From Scortum barcoo (Eukaryota; Chordata; Actinopteri; Centrarchiformes; Terapontidae): a stretch of DNA of 64,000 nt. The stretch lies in contig CM041534.1 of the NCBI GenBank assembly GCA_023238725.1, forward strand, positions 1,929,449 through 1,993,448. The letters run 5' to 3'. A program made the translations under genes and the position numbers. Below the pieces are notes generated by a model. The model did no database searches. It was not told the origin of the DNA and worked only from the letters and a program-made list of their open reading frames with translations. Position 1 is the stretch's first letter. Each line of letters opens with the position of its first letter. Shown here in pieces: positions 46,839 to 59,060 of this stretch.

Positions 46839-48462
46839 AAGTTCTGCTCATGCGGGGTTGAAGAGTTCATTACATCCTGTTATGGCTGCTCCCAAATGTT
46901 TTTGGACTTCTTGAGTATCTTGACGAACACAACATGTTGGGTTTGCATGTTAACACTTTGCATCAACAGGCTCTAAGCTCACCACTGTGAATTTCTGGCC
47001 ATTTTCACAACAAGACACACGAAAGAACAGAACAGAAACATGCTTCAGTATTCTCACACTGTTATTAATCGTATTACTCAGCTAGAACAGAGTATTAATC
47101 ACACAATCTGCTAAACATACAGGAAAAGTATATAAAAAGGATAATGCAAGATTCTGAGACATTTCATGATTTGCTTGCCAAACATATAATATTCAATTCA
47201 TGGTGAAAAAAAAAGATCTGTCCATACACACATTTCATTTTAGACATGTGATTGTCACAATTGGCAGGTGAAAAATTCAACAGGATTAAAATGTTATATT
47301 TATGTAAATGGTAAAAATGCAAATATCTCATTACCATATCACTGATGTAAGTTATTTATGTATCATCCAGGTATGTAAGTGAAATATTTTCAGTTATGCT
47401 TCATTATTTATGTCATCAAGCTGCTTACTGTGACTTCATTATGATGTATAGCAAATCACAAAACTAATAAAACAAATCATTCCCCCTCATCAGTACTGAC
47501 TGACTATTGATGCTGCTCCTGTAAACCTTTAAAGTAGAAAACTGTGGCATTTTTATTGAAAATGATTTCCTTTTGCTGCCTTACAGCTGGCTGATGGCAT
47601 TCAATTGTAATTTAAGCGAGTTAATTCTCCATTAACCATTATGGTGTGGCCTCTCACGTATTATTATTTTGAGCTACAGAGCTAAGCAACCACTGTCAGT
47701 GGTTTCTGAAAGACACTTTTGTAGTATGAATTAATACATGGAAACAGTTTCTATAAAGCTTTAAAATGAAGGGAAAATTTGTAGATTGTCCTTATCTGCA
47801 AATACTGTCCTGCTACAAGTCAACATGACCTCTAGCTTATAACCAAAATTTCAGCATGTCTAAAATAAGCCTGAGCTAGTACGAGCACGGGGGCCACTAA
47901 CACTTGTCCCAAAGCCTTCTAATCCACTGGGTCACCCCGTCTGACTTTTTTCTGTGGAAGATGTTCCTCTTTAACGAATATGACCTCATCATTGCCTAGT
48001 GGAAGTCCGAGCGGCACCAACAGCAGTGACACAGTGTTGAGAGGCCGGTGCCTGCTTTGCTAAAGGCAAGAAAACACCAAATGAGATGTGACAGCTGAGA
48101 GACAAAACAGGCCCAGCTGATGGGGCTAAAATGAGAACAGAAGGTCCTTTGTATCGTATGCTTCAGTATTTTCACAGAGGCAGTACAGTATAAAAATATG
48201 GGCGTATATCTGTGTTTTTCTGCATACAGAAAAACTATATTATATAGTGAAATCCATATTATTCATGTTTTGACTTAAATCAGAGTTAACTGCTCTCCTG
48301 CCTGTGACTTCTGAAGAAACTTATGACAGATTTAATGTGTTCAGCGATTACTGCCCTTCAATGACGTTGTTGTGAAGTATGAGAAACGAGCAGGCCTCAC
48401 ATTCAGCTCGGGGCTCATCTGTTAGTAAGAGATCTGAGCTGTCCTGGTGATGTAAAGGGGAG

Positions 48463-48464
<2 letters not shown>
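46839..48464. other. intergenic; candidate conserved block near 47570-47720
   Basis: No gene. The interval 47570-47720 contains AATTGTAATTTAAGCGAG, TTAATTCTCCATTAACC and ATTATTATTTTGAGC, a homeodomain-site-like texture often seen in vertebrate conserved non-coding elements. No alignment was possible. Confidence 0.4.
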
Positions 48465-48499
<35 letters not shown>

Positions 48500-48508
48500 G
48501 GGGGGGGT
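48465..48508 (+). repeat. (TG)n microsatellite followed by a G run
   Basis: About 17 TG units lead into a run of eight G (48500-48507). Confidence 0.96.
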
Positions 48509-51500
48509 GTCTCACTGAAATTGTTGTTTCATCAATAAATAATGGCAGACAGAACTCTAATGGCCACGCAGCGCCTCTGATCTATGATCAAACAGAAAGC
48601 ACTGTCCTGCTCTCAGACTACAAATACAGCCACACACAAGGCATCTTACACAAACACATATGCACAAAAATGCACGTGTTCAACACACATTAATAAATGA
48701 GTCAGACTTCTGGCAATCTCAACAATGAAAACACTTTAAAAACCCGTAAAATGTGAAGTGAGGTAATTTTTCTGCATGACTCTTCCAATAGTTCCCATGA
48801 GTCTTGGCTTTGGCTCTCCCAGTTCCTTTTTAGCTTTCTTTGCATCTTGCTCTCCAAGCTTTCCTCTGATTCAAGGTACTCACAAAGCCTCTTATTTCCA
48901 GTGGATAGATTTGATGGCTCCAGCCAGTTTCCTACACTCAGAAGCCAAGTGCGTGCTTGAACCTTTTCTTGTCTGGAGCGATATCCTGGCTTTGCTCCCC
49001 ACACTCGGCTCAGTCAGGGGAACTGCTCAGGCTTCTGTGTTCTTCACTTTCCTTTCTGATGTGAGCGGTGTGGCTGCTGATCTATTTGCTTCCTCTTTTC
49101 ATCTCCTCCTCTCCCCCCTCAGGGAATGGATTTGTCAGGCAGGTGGCCTTCCAGGTTTTTACCTCCAGATTTTTGGTTTTTAGCGTTTTTGCCAGTTTGG
49201 TTGGTACCAGCTTGTGTAACCATCTGTATTCGTCCCATACTGTTTAAAAAAATTACTGTGTGATAGGATACAAAGGAGTTATACTGTATGTTGGTGGCTC
49301 TGCACAGACTGAGGGCCAGCTTTACGAATCCTACTGGGATGTGTTTGAAAGATGATGGAATTCCAAAGGCCAATACAACATTTTGGTGCTCAAACTGCCA
49401 GTAGAAAGTGTTTTGTGGTGTTATTTTTCTTTCTTCTTCCTCTTAAGTCAAGTACGTCCATCATGTACTGTACTGGCAGCAGGTTACATCAGAAATTGAC
49501 AATAATGATACTATAAATTTATGACAAAACACACCAAAATAAAACCTCCTCCATAAAATTTAGTATAGAACTATGCTGTTTACCTGCCTATGTTGTAGTG
49601 ACAAATGTAATTACAGCTGGATTATGTTCAATAATAACCTTTTCGAGAATAAATGATGATCTATATTTAAGAATCAAAGGGAAGTGGTCTGGGTGGATGG
49701 TGGGTGGACAAAGTGCAGTACTGTGACACCACAGACTGTTGTTTGCATCCTGAGCTCTGTTTATGGTTAGTTTTAGGGAACTAAAGCACTTTGGTAACAA
49801 TTTGTGGCTTTGGTTAAATGTTAATATGCATTTTGAGTCTTGTGTTTCAAGTCACTGCAAACTGTTTGTCTGTATTAAACCAGACCATGATCTTTCCCCA
49901 ACCTTAAGTAAGTGCTGTCAGTGTCTAAATATACCCATGAAAAGTTTTAATAATGCTGTCGTTGCTGAAAGTGGATATTATATTGTGAGACGCTAAGTAA
50001 GACGCGCAGTATCAACATTTTTGCAACCTGTCAGACATGTTAAGTAACAACACTTCCTCACTATCAGGATAATATTACTGATTTACAAAGCTGTTACAAA
50101 TCACCTTTTCAAAGACAGATCACGCTTTAGGCTGAAATAACTGCATGATTAAGGTTAGGTAGTGGCTCAAAGAAAACAATGACTGTTAGTAGAAATGGGG
50201 AGGCAGACACCTGTGTCAAAATCTGACTTTCACAAGGGTCACAATTCCTATTACTGCTAGATGGTGTTGCAACTGTCATTTTTTGGCATACACTGAGGTT
50301 TTTCTTGGAAAACAGTTTTGAAATATTAAATAATCATTCTGTACTTATGCAGACCATTGGTGTAATCCTTGCTCTGACTATTAAGTACACTTTTTACATT
50401 TTTTTTTTACTCTTGTTTGTAGATTTTTCCACAGCATGAACAGGTGTGATTATTGTTGACAACATTTTCCCACTCTGTCTAACTCCTCTCTTGTTAACTG
50501 CCTTGGACTAATACAGGGCTTGGCTTCAACAAGCACACCCTCGCTGCCTTCTTTGCCCTTTGCTCGCTGCTTCCTGCTGATGGCACTGACTTTATACACA
50601 TCTGCTTCTCCTTCCTGCCTGTGTGTACCTGATTTTCAACATTGCTGTTGCTGGGCACCTGTACAGCTCTGTAAAAGGTCTTGTTTGGTGCCTTGTGGTG
50701 GCATGACTCAGTTTGAATATAGATGTGGTTTATGTGAGGAGATGAATAACCCAAACTTTGCAAAGCTCATAATTTTAGAGGTTGTAGTGATACTATTGTA
50801 ACAAGTACAGTTCATTTGATAAGGGTTTGCTTATTTGAACGATATCAGGCTAAGGTAGCACCTTCAGTTTTTCATATAGTACTGTAAAAGAGTTCAGTAT
50901 TCACCGTTGGTGTATACTGAACTCCATCTGCTCCTCTGCACTTACCTTCTTTTACATGTTTCTATTCTCATTTCTCTTTCATTTGGTAACATCCTGAAGC
51001 AAAGATGTTTTCTTTCACATTTCTGTTCAGCTCAAAAAAGGTTGATGTTCTTGACCTTTTGGATTTTCACACTCTGCTGTGTGCAGGAAGAAAATTCATG
51101 CAGAGCTTCTCCTGTGTAGCTTGATGTATCATCACAGTGTGTCTGCCTCAGAGTTTTATTTTACCAAAAATGCTAATGTAGAGGCAAGGCTGCGGGTTGA
51201 ATGAAAGTTTAATTCACTAACTCATCATTATTAAGACAAGTCATAGGCTTCAAAACATTATGTTGTAGATACCAGAAAAAGATGTACTGCCATTTGTAAC
51301 ATATTCCTGTATGAGGTGTAACGTAAACTGGATTGCCGCAGTTGTGGGAATGGGGAACTTTGTTACCATGCAGATGAATGCATAAGAGGCTTTCCTGGCT
51401 AATGCAATAGAACATAAAAGTGAAGTGATAATAAAACATGCTATCATAATTCAAATTGGAGATATTAAGGCTTAAGGGTGGCAACTTAACCCCTTAGTCA

Positions 51501-52151
51501 CAGCTCCAGATGATATTAAAGAATTTCAGGGGAAAAAATGACCCGTTCTTCGCTCTTATATACAAAGAAAGATCCCATTTAGATAATGTGTACCTTGAGT
51601 CATTAATGCTTGAATTCACTCATCACAAAAATAGAGTTATGTACCCCAAGGGAAGTGCTGTGTAAAGGTCAGTGCCATCTCCATCCACACACTGCGCTGG
51701 AACAGAGGTGAGTTGTACAAATGAATGCAACTCTTGCATGCACATGAAATAGGATTACGATATATTAATTATATTCATTAAAAATAAGCATAGCTTTTTC
51801 TTAAAAGTATGGGTTGAAACCACCATCCAGGAACTTGTTAGTGACAGTCTTTTTATCCTTGCTGTATTCTGGGGGACTAGCCTCTAGTGCTTGTGTAAAT
51901 AAGAGTGCCATGACCTCGCCTTGACTCCATTCAGAAACACACTCCTGGCAGTTCATAAAAGTGATTTTGTAAAATGAAGCAGTGTGTAACGCTGCGTTGT
52001 GAGTAAGCCCACACTCACTGGCCTTGATAAAGTACTCAGGTTTGGACCTGTCTGATGAGTGTGAGACAGTGTGTATGGCAGGGGACTGACTTTCTGTTAC
52101 ACAACTCTAGACATGTAGCTCTTTGCAAGGAGGTATGACCACATGCAGAAG
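48509..52151. other. intergenic, no gene called
   Basis: Opposed open frames overlap at 48702-49004 (minus, 100 codons, charged: YLESEESLESK, RNWESQSQDSWELLEE) and 48776-49183 (plus, 135 codons). The minus frame has a more protein-like composition, but I recognise no family and see no splice or promoter context. The interval 51480-51720 is repeat-free. The rest shows nothing recognisable. Confidence 0.4.
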
Positions 52152-52226
52152 CATTACATTACATTAATTTAACTGACACTTTTATGCAAAGCAACTTATA
52201 GAAGTGCAATCAACCATGTGGATACA
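52152..52226 (+). repeat. teleost interspersed repeat fragment (ACATTACATT / TTTTATGCAAAGCAACTTA)
   Basis: The order CATTACATTACATTAATTTA, ACTGACACTTTTATGCAAAG, CAACTTATAGAAGTGCAATC is a diverged form of a very common fish repeat whose usual core is TTTTATCCAAAGCGACTTA. It is short and truncated on both sides. I know the sequence as a recurrent repeat but not its class. Confidence 0.55.
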
Positions 52227-52563
52227 GCCGCAAAATTGCAGGTACATCTTCTTCATCAAATAAACTGAACTGGATCTTAATCTTCTCTGGCCTCATTTAG
52301 AGATAGTTTTTAATCTTTATTTAAAGGTTTAAATTGACACTTTTTTTGCTTTAGCTTTTAATTATGAAGTAAATGTTGACTGGATCATTACCAGAACAAG
52401 GTTACCATTCAGGATGGCACCTAAAACGGTCATATGATTTTTCAGTTTCAGTTCATTTTGTGAGTTGTGTTTTGTTTTTGTCTATATCTGTTTACAGTTT
52501 CACCATTTAGCAGTTCCTGTTTGCAATGTACCGATTAGTGAAAATTAGTAGAAATTAATAGTA

Positions 52564-52655
52564 AAAATTTGAAGGCAATCCATCCAGTAGCTCTTAAGAT
52601 ATTTCTGTTCACTACTGTGGTCCAGACTGACTCACTGGCATTGCCATCGTTACAG
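52564..52655 (+). repeat. short dispersed teleost-type repeat, copy 2
   Basis: GGCAATCCATCCAGTAGCTC, then AAGATATTTC, TGTGGTCCAGACTGACTCAC and GGCATTGCCATC. It is related to 186-285 by the GGCAATCCA...AGAT-TTTC opening. The closing GCATTGCCATC is a familiar ending of this repeat in fish. Confidence 0.45.
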
Positions 52656-55600
52656 TATAAAAAAAATAAAAAAGATAGAGCTGAGAGAGGAGCTGGAGGT
52701 TAGATTACAAGCAACATAAGAAAGACAATGAAAATGAGCAATGCTCAAGTCAGTCAAACATTTATTGTATATTTTATATATGTATTGTATTTTTTATGTG
52801 CACCACATTTGCTAAAACTGAATCAACCTTCTGTTCCAGTGTCTGATTCTACATTTGATCTCATGATGCACCTGAATCTTTTAAGAACACTAATCAAATG
52901 TAGGTTATTACCAGTTTTACAGAGGTTTTATTAGTAACAACCTTTTAGTCTATTAAATTATGTGTACAACTAAATACTTATAATAAGAATACTTGTAAAT
53001 ATATTTAAATTAGGTGTCAAGGCTGTGTCTTGTGTCTCCCCTGTGAAACATGTTTTAAAACCAGAGCAGGGAGAGATCAATGGAACCTCCCCATGGGGAA
53101 CTATGAAGAAACAGAGATTGCAGGTGGATTCTGAGGTGGTAGTGGAGCGTGACATGCATAGCCAGCAGCAGCTGTAGAAGGAGCAGAAATGAGCAGCCAG
53201 GTTTGTCTGATGGATGATATTCTACGTCTGTCAGAAAGTACGGAATCAAATAATACAAATAAAAATATGTTACTCCAACATTACCTTCATAAAAAAAAAA
53301 AAACAACAAAAAATCAATTTCAACCTACCTCCACTGACACACATATGTACATGTAAACACAAAAGAATAACTTTTTTTAAATATGATAGCTCACTGTCAT
53401 ATTTACCGATAGCAAAATAGCAGCACTAGATTGTATGTATGTGATGAGGCTGCACATTTTTATAGAACTTAAATTACAGCAAACTGGGGTCTGCTTAAAA
53501 AATCCACATCTAACCTGTTGAGTGTAAGTCCAATATTCACTCTCCCTCTAGCTCTGGATTGGTCTTTTAACTCCCAAAGGAACAGGCTTGATTTGCCTCT
53601 TAGTGCTGGACAGCTAGTGTGCAGCAGATGTTTTGAGCAATAGAAAACATGATGAGAGCACTGAAAGCGAACCAGATCAGTAAAGTTGTGGTCTGTAAAC
53701 AAAAAAAGCATGAGTTGAAACAGGCTAATGAGCTCTGTAGAGCTGAAGGGATTTGCAGAGTTGGTAAAAGTTCTTTGGGGGTTCATTACTATAAATAACC
53801 AGTCTTTTGACCCATTTTTCATATGAAAATATTGAGCGGTGCAGCTACGTATTTCATTGGCTATAACTCAAATACACCGGCTCACATGTCCCAGTGGCTG
53901 TCTTTGCACTGCTACCCAACAGACTGGATCAGTGAGCACAAACACTCCATCAGAGCACACTGCTGGAATTAGCTAATGGCCAAACATTTTTAAGTAGTTA
54001 ATCACAGTGAATTCATTTTATAAGCAATGAGCATGTGACTGAATTAATGTTCTTAATTAATTAATTAATTAATTAATCAATTAATTAAGATTTCAAGCTT
54101 GTTCTTCACTGATTTTGATTGATAAAGAATCTTGTTATGACATAAAATAAAAAAGCCTATGAAATTAGAGAGTAATCCCTGACTGACATGATCAGATAAT
54201 CAGAATAAGCATCCCTGTATTATCCACAGTACCATTAGAATAATATGACCACCCCTCTATGCACTAATGGTATATTAAAGCTGTATGTAAAAGTATAAAG
54301 CTAAAAAAACAAATGACTGCTACCATTCGACAGACCCATGGAGGTTGTTGCAGTTGAAATGAGCCAATGGCACACTCATTTGCCCGTACTATTACCCATT
54401 TTGTTTCAGTAAATAATGGATACATGACTCAGTGAAGGTTTGTTCTATATCAGAACAGGCCCAGATGAAACTGAACACATTTGTATGCAACAGAAACACT
54501 GCCAGACTGTAGTGCCAATACCCTTTAAACCAATTGCATTCTGGTTTAGCAATCCCTTCTAATATTACAGCCCTACAGCCTCATGACACTTGAATGCTTG
54601 TTCTTGCTTGTGCCATCCATTGCCTGTGCAGTGACAATCTATTAGTTGCATCCATTCAAGGACTGTGATGCTCTCATTGAGCCACCAACGTTCAGTGAAT
54701 ACTCGCTGGGGATTGTTCACTGACGCCAAGAGACAGTGCCCTCACAAATGTGTTCCCTCCAATGAATGTTAGCCTGTGTTCACTATTGTTAAAATGCCGT
54801 GGCAGGGTGTAAGTAGTGACTCACTGTCAATGATTGTTCCATTGTAAAGCTTTTGAGACAATACCCCAGTGTCCCAAATCCCAAGTAAATGATGTGTATC
54901 CCACTTGGATACTGGTTTTGGAGCAACATTTTAAGAATCTTTTCATTTGTATTTCTGGGATTTTTTTGAAAGCTGCAGGCATGAACTACAAATAGATTGG
55001 GATTTAGGGCTTAAATTCACATCTCATGTTTCATGTTCAGTTTATATGGCAAAATATATAGGTGTATACTTTATTTAAATAAATGATTTACATAATATAT
55101 TTGACGATGACAAGTGCAGGTATGCTTCACTGCATGTCAGGAACAACACTGACATAAATACTGCATGCAGCGCTGACTTTCATTGGGGTTAACAGCTAAA
55201 ACTGCTTAGCACCTTTGATATATTTCCAGAGTTTGAAGAGCCTTACTTCACTTATACTGACAAAATATGAACGTGTCATAGAGCTGCATGACTGATGTGA
55301 ACCCCCTGAAAAATGTCAAGGTGATAAATTGTCACACTCTCCATCTCCTTTACAGACATAAGTTGTGTCAACTGTGAGTAATATGAGGCCATAAAATTTG
55401 ACGTATCATACATTTCAGTGAAAACAACAACAGCAAAAATAACTTTAACTGTGCTGCACTTCCAACTGTTTTCACACAAGGCTCCCTGGGCTCCTCTGTG
55501 AGATCAAGGGCACTACGGATAGCATGATTTACAATCACAATTTAGGCTAAGTGACATTTGATGGCATAAATATTAAGTAGAAGCGGATACACACTGATCA

Positions 55601-56987
55601 TCAACAACTAATAAACTGAAGCGTCATTTTCACAACCAATTTGACTCACTGATAATTGCAATCCATCATTTTGAGTGGGATCAATGGGCAGAAACGAGCA
55701 GTGATGTTGTCTATAGGCGGCTGTAGGCATGTCATTATGATAAATGGCCCAATCAGCTGAAGCTGAGGAGGCTATACCTTGTGACTCACACACAGATCAG
55801 AAAAGTTGAGGGGGTTTTGGCCACAACTTTATCTTGTGTCACTATCAGTTTGATAAATACGCAGCCTCGAGGGATGCATCATGTATTGAGGAGGAATTAG
55901 AGTGTGGAAAAGAGTTTGCCCCAAGCAGCAGTTTGAAGGAAGTACTTTGAAGGATAACTGCGCTGTAAGACTTTGCTGATTGTTATAAATCCCAATGAAG
56001 ATTCTAAACACACCAGTGTTACTTTTGTCTGTTTTAATACAACCATGTTTCCAGAGTCCTTCTTTAACTACAGCCGCTTACAGAGACAAAGTGCTGCTCA
56101 CTAATGTAATACATCATATTGAACAGCATAGGCAGAAATGTATGATACTACAAGTTCACAAACATGATCTGAGTGTGTATGTGTGTATTGTACAAGTGGA
56201 TACTTGTGTATCCTGTACTTCTCATAACCATTTTTGTAGTTGCACATGATTAATAGTTTCATTTGTCACAGCCAAAATCTAACAGTGTTTAGGTGTTCAC
56301 TGTTAAAGCTGCTTAAAGGCAAAAATGAAATTGTGCTGTTTAATAGTGCTAAATTTAATACAAATGAGCTGATAAAGCCGTTTAATGTGACATTTTTTAG
56401 AAATGTGTGGCTCTTCCAAGGTACTTGGTATCAAAGGGGATACACACAATACTCAGCAATTCTTATAAATTGGACTGACATCAGCAAGCTACTGGTCAGG
56501 GATCATCAACTATCCTCATAATAACACTTTGCCCAGTTTAATGGAAAAGAGAAGGTCTAACAGTGCTTTTCTGTAGACATGCTCACTTAGGAATGTACTA
56601 ACTCACTAAAGATAGATAGACTCCTTCTTGTACAAGGCAGAAAAGGGAAATAATTTAAACATCTAAACTTGGTATTTTTTCACATATCTTCCTGGACAGC
56701 TTAATTTGTTGATGCAAATGAGCATTGTGGAATTCAGAATGCATAGTGTGATTTTCCTCTATTCGCTGTTGACACTGAAAACGAAGGAAAAGCTTTTACA
56801 GGCTCAAAGTACAGTCAGAGTGACAGTCCAATTAATTCCAATAAATAAAAGATAAACAAAGACAACAGCACTATGTATGTTTCAGCGAGGCACGTCATTC
56901 AGCCAGCCAGCACACCCCCTGACCTGCATTGTTCAACTCACTTTCATAGGAAAATGTTTGCACTCAGCTCTTCTTTGTACCTTCCCA
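52656..56987. other. intergenic, no gene seen
   Basis: A (TTAA)n tract lies at 54053-54088. The interval 55590-55990 is repeat-free and looks like candidate conserved non-coding DNA (AACTAATAAACTGAAGCG, ATTATGATAAATGGCCC, ATTGAGGAGGAATTAG). No exon is recognised elsewhere. Confidence 0.45.
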
Positions 56988-57026
56988 ACACACACACACA
57001 CACACATACACACACAGACACACTCT
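56988..57026 (+). repeat. (CA)n microsatellite, interrupted
   Basis: CA units with CATA and CAGA interruptions. The His-Thr and Cys-Val frames on either strand here are artefacts. Confidence 0.95.
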
Positions 57027-57329
57027 GTAAACAACCTCATGACAAGAACTTCAAAGTGGCTGTCTCTCCCAACACTCTCTTCTCTTTCAATAGCGATTAT
57101 CAAGGTACCCTTGAGCAAGGCAGCTGCTCAGTCAGTAGATTTGAGACAAACTGTACTGGACAGCTCCCAGGTGGGAAGGTATGTACAGAATGTGTATGAA
57201 TGTGAAGCAGGGTAACACGGAAAAAGAACATGCACATTCAGCAAAAACCTTCCCTGGGTAAAAGTAGGTCCTCGGAGTGGGGAAGTGCGAGCACAAACAT
57301 ACACAGAGCAATTTCAACGACTAACTTGA

Positions 57330-57391
57330 CCTGAAAGGGGGTGCCGTTGGGGGTCGGGGCGCCCCCCTCATACAGTGTTAGTGGAAACACT
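57330..57391 (-). repeat. GC-rich terminus of a hAT-like element
   Basis: Read on the minus strand the block starts CAGTGTTTCCACTAACACTG and continues into a C/G-rich GGGGGGCGCCCCGACC. CAGTGTTTCC is a terminal sequence I associate with fish hAT transposons. No opposite end or target duplication was found, so this is a fragment. Confidence 0.45.
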
Positions 57392-58079
57392 GAATAGAGT
57401 CTCTCTTTGGCAAGTGCTCTGAAACAAAATATGTTTTAATGTTTGTACTTGACATGACAAAGGCCTCTAGTGACCATAAAATTATAACATGGGAAAGTTA
57501 GGTTGTGTTATTATAGAGTGACAAATCCACATAGAAAATCAGAAAGACAATCTCTCATTTCCAACATTTAACATTTTTACTTTTATTCAAGTAAAACCTC
57601 AAGTAAAACCACAATAGTTCTCTTAACTGAACCTCATGTTTATTATTGTAACCATGACAACCATGGTCTCCTAACCTTAAGAAAGTTGTAATTTTAACCC
57701 AAATCATAATCTTTTCCTAAACCTAATTGAACCTTAAGCATATTGTTGTTAAATAAGATTTTTGTGCAGCAAGTACAATGTAGGAAAGCAAATCCAGAGC
57801 AAAGATATAAAATACCAATAAGCTGCTAATGATATGATATACACAGTGCCAAAAATATGATCTGGTTAGCAGTGAGGATCATTCTGGGTGGGCTGCATAT
57901 AGATGGGTATGAGAAGTGGCATATAGATATAGTTATTTAGGGATGGTCATGATGATCTCATGATATTGCACATAATGTACCATTATTTCATATTATGTCC
58001 CATTATGTCCAGTGAGTCAGAGAGTTGTAATGACTAATCCACTAAGAGACAGTAATGCAGAGAGAAGGACACAGTTTAA
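57392..58079. other. intergenic, no gene seen
   Basis: AT-rich, with TATTATGTCC near-duplicates (57991-58010) but no recognisable feature. Confidence 0.5.
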
Positions 58080-59060
58080 ATGAGGAGGATAAAACAGTAC
58101 TGAATGGTACTTGTAGTCCTGCACAGTGTTTACATCCACCCCTGTGGGGCTCATGTGTCGTGCACAACTATGTCAGGCACCCGCCCTGCAGTCTCAACAT
58201 ACTTAGCTGACTAGTCACATAGTCCACAATTCAGGACAGCAGCATTTACCCGTGTCCCCATCAGCTTGTTCTTCAGCAGGTCAAGCCAAATGGTGTTGAA
58301 CGTATTTGAGAAATGTGACTCTCACTATACTACCCAAGCTGTCCAGGTAAGCATAGGCATGATGCAGCAGGAGGGTGGTGTCTCATTCCCACCTTTGGCT
58401 GACTCAGGGTTTGCTGTGAGGACAACAGTGCACAGTCTTTGTTGGGACAATATTATCCACACAGAAGTTGAGTACCCTGTTATACAATCATGTTATTGTC
58501 ATTGTCTCCATTTGAATTACAGAGCAAATCTAAGTCTGCTGTTTCAAAGCATGCCTGCAGAGCCTCATCGGTCTCACGCCCAGGCTGTTGTTGGACTTTA
58601 GGCTACAGAGGCAGAAAGTGCTGCAGATTCTGATCAGATCTTCCAAGTAGAGGGAGGGCAGTTCCAATGTTTTATTTCATCTGGTTGGACATGAGTCACA
58701 GCCTGACTGATGCAATTCAAGTCTCCAGATATCATGATGAAGGTATTTGGGTGCTGCGTCTGCAGTCTCTGCAAGGAATGTAAAGAAACATCCCCTGTCC
58801 TTCTGTACAGTCTGAAAGCCATATACAGACATGCTGGAGTCAGGGATGTGTTGTGCCCATGAGACACGGTACAATGCTCTCACAGTACTCCATCTGACTC
58901 TTCACCATGGCTGCTAGCTCATCTATCTTATTATGCAGTGATCCCATGATTCCCATCATGATGGAAGGCAGATACGGCTTATATCTCCTTTCTTCACCTG
59001 GTATTTCACTTCTGCCCTACATCCTGTGTATTTCCTCCTTAACTCCTTTGGGTTTCCAGG
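58080..59060 (-). pseudogene. L2-type LINE fossil: endonuclease and start of reverse transcriptase
   Basis: Reading from 59060 downwards on the minus strand: a basic leader (ELRRKYTGCRAEVK), RRYKPYLPSIMMG and NKIDELAAMVKSQMEY (about 58985-58890), HIPDSSMSVYGFQTVQKDRG (about 58850-58790), a jump to LHSLQRLQTQHPNTFIMISG with DLN (the endonuclease GDFN motif), LLGRSDQNLQHFLP (about 58655-58610), RETDEALQACF, YLDSLGSIVRVTF (about 58360-58320), DLLKNKLMGTRVNAA and finally APQG (about 58150). These follow the domain order of fish L2 LINEs, with frameshifts, stops and deletions, including loss of part of the endonuclease. The plus-strand frames here are shadows. Confidence 0.8.

Noticed and set aside
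58266..58601. 111-codon plus-strand frame
   Set aside because: Antisense to the L2-type LINE fossil, whose ordered motifs lie on the minus strand.
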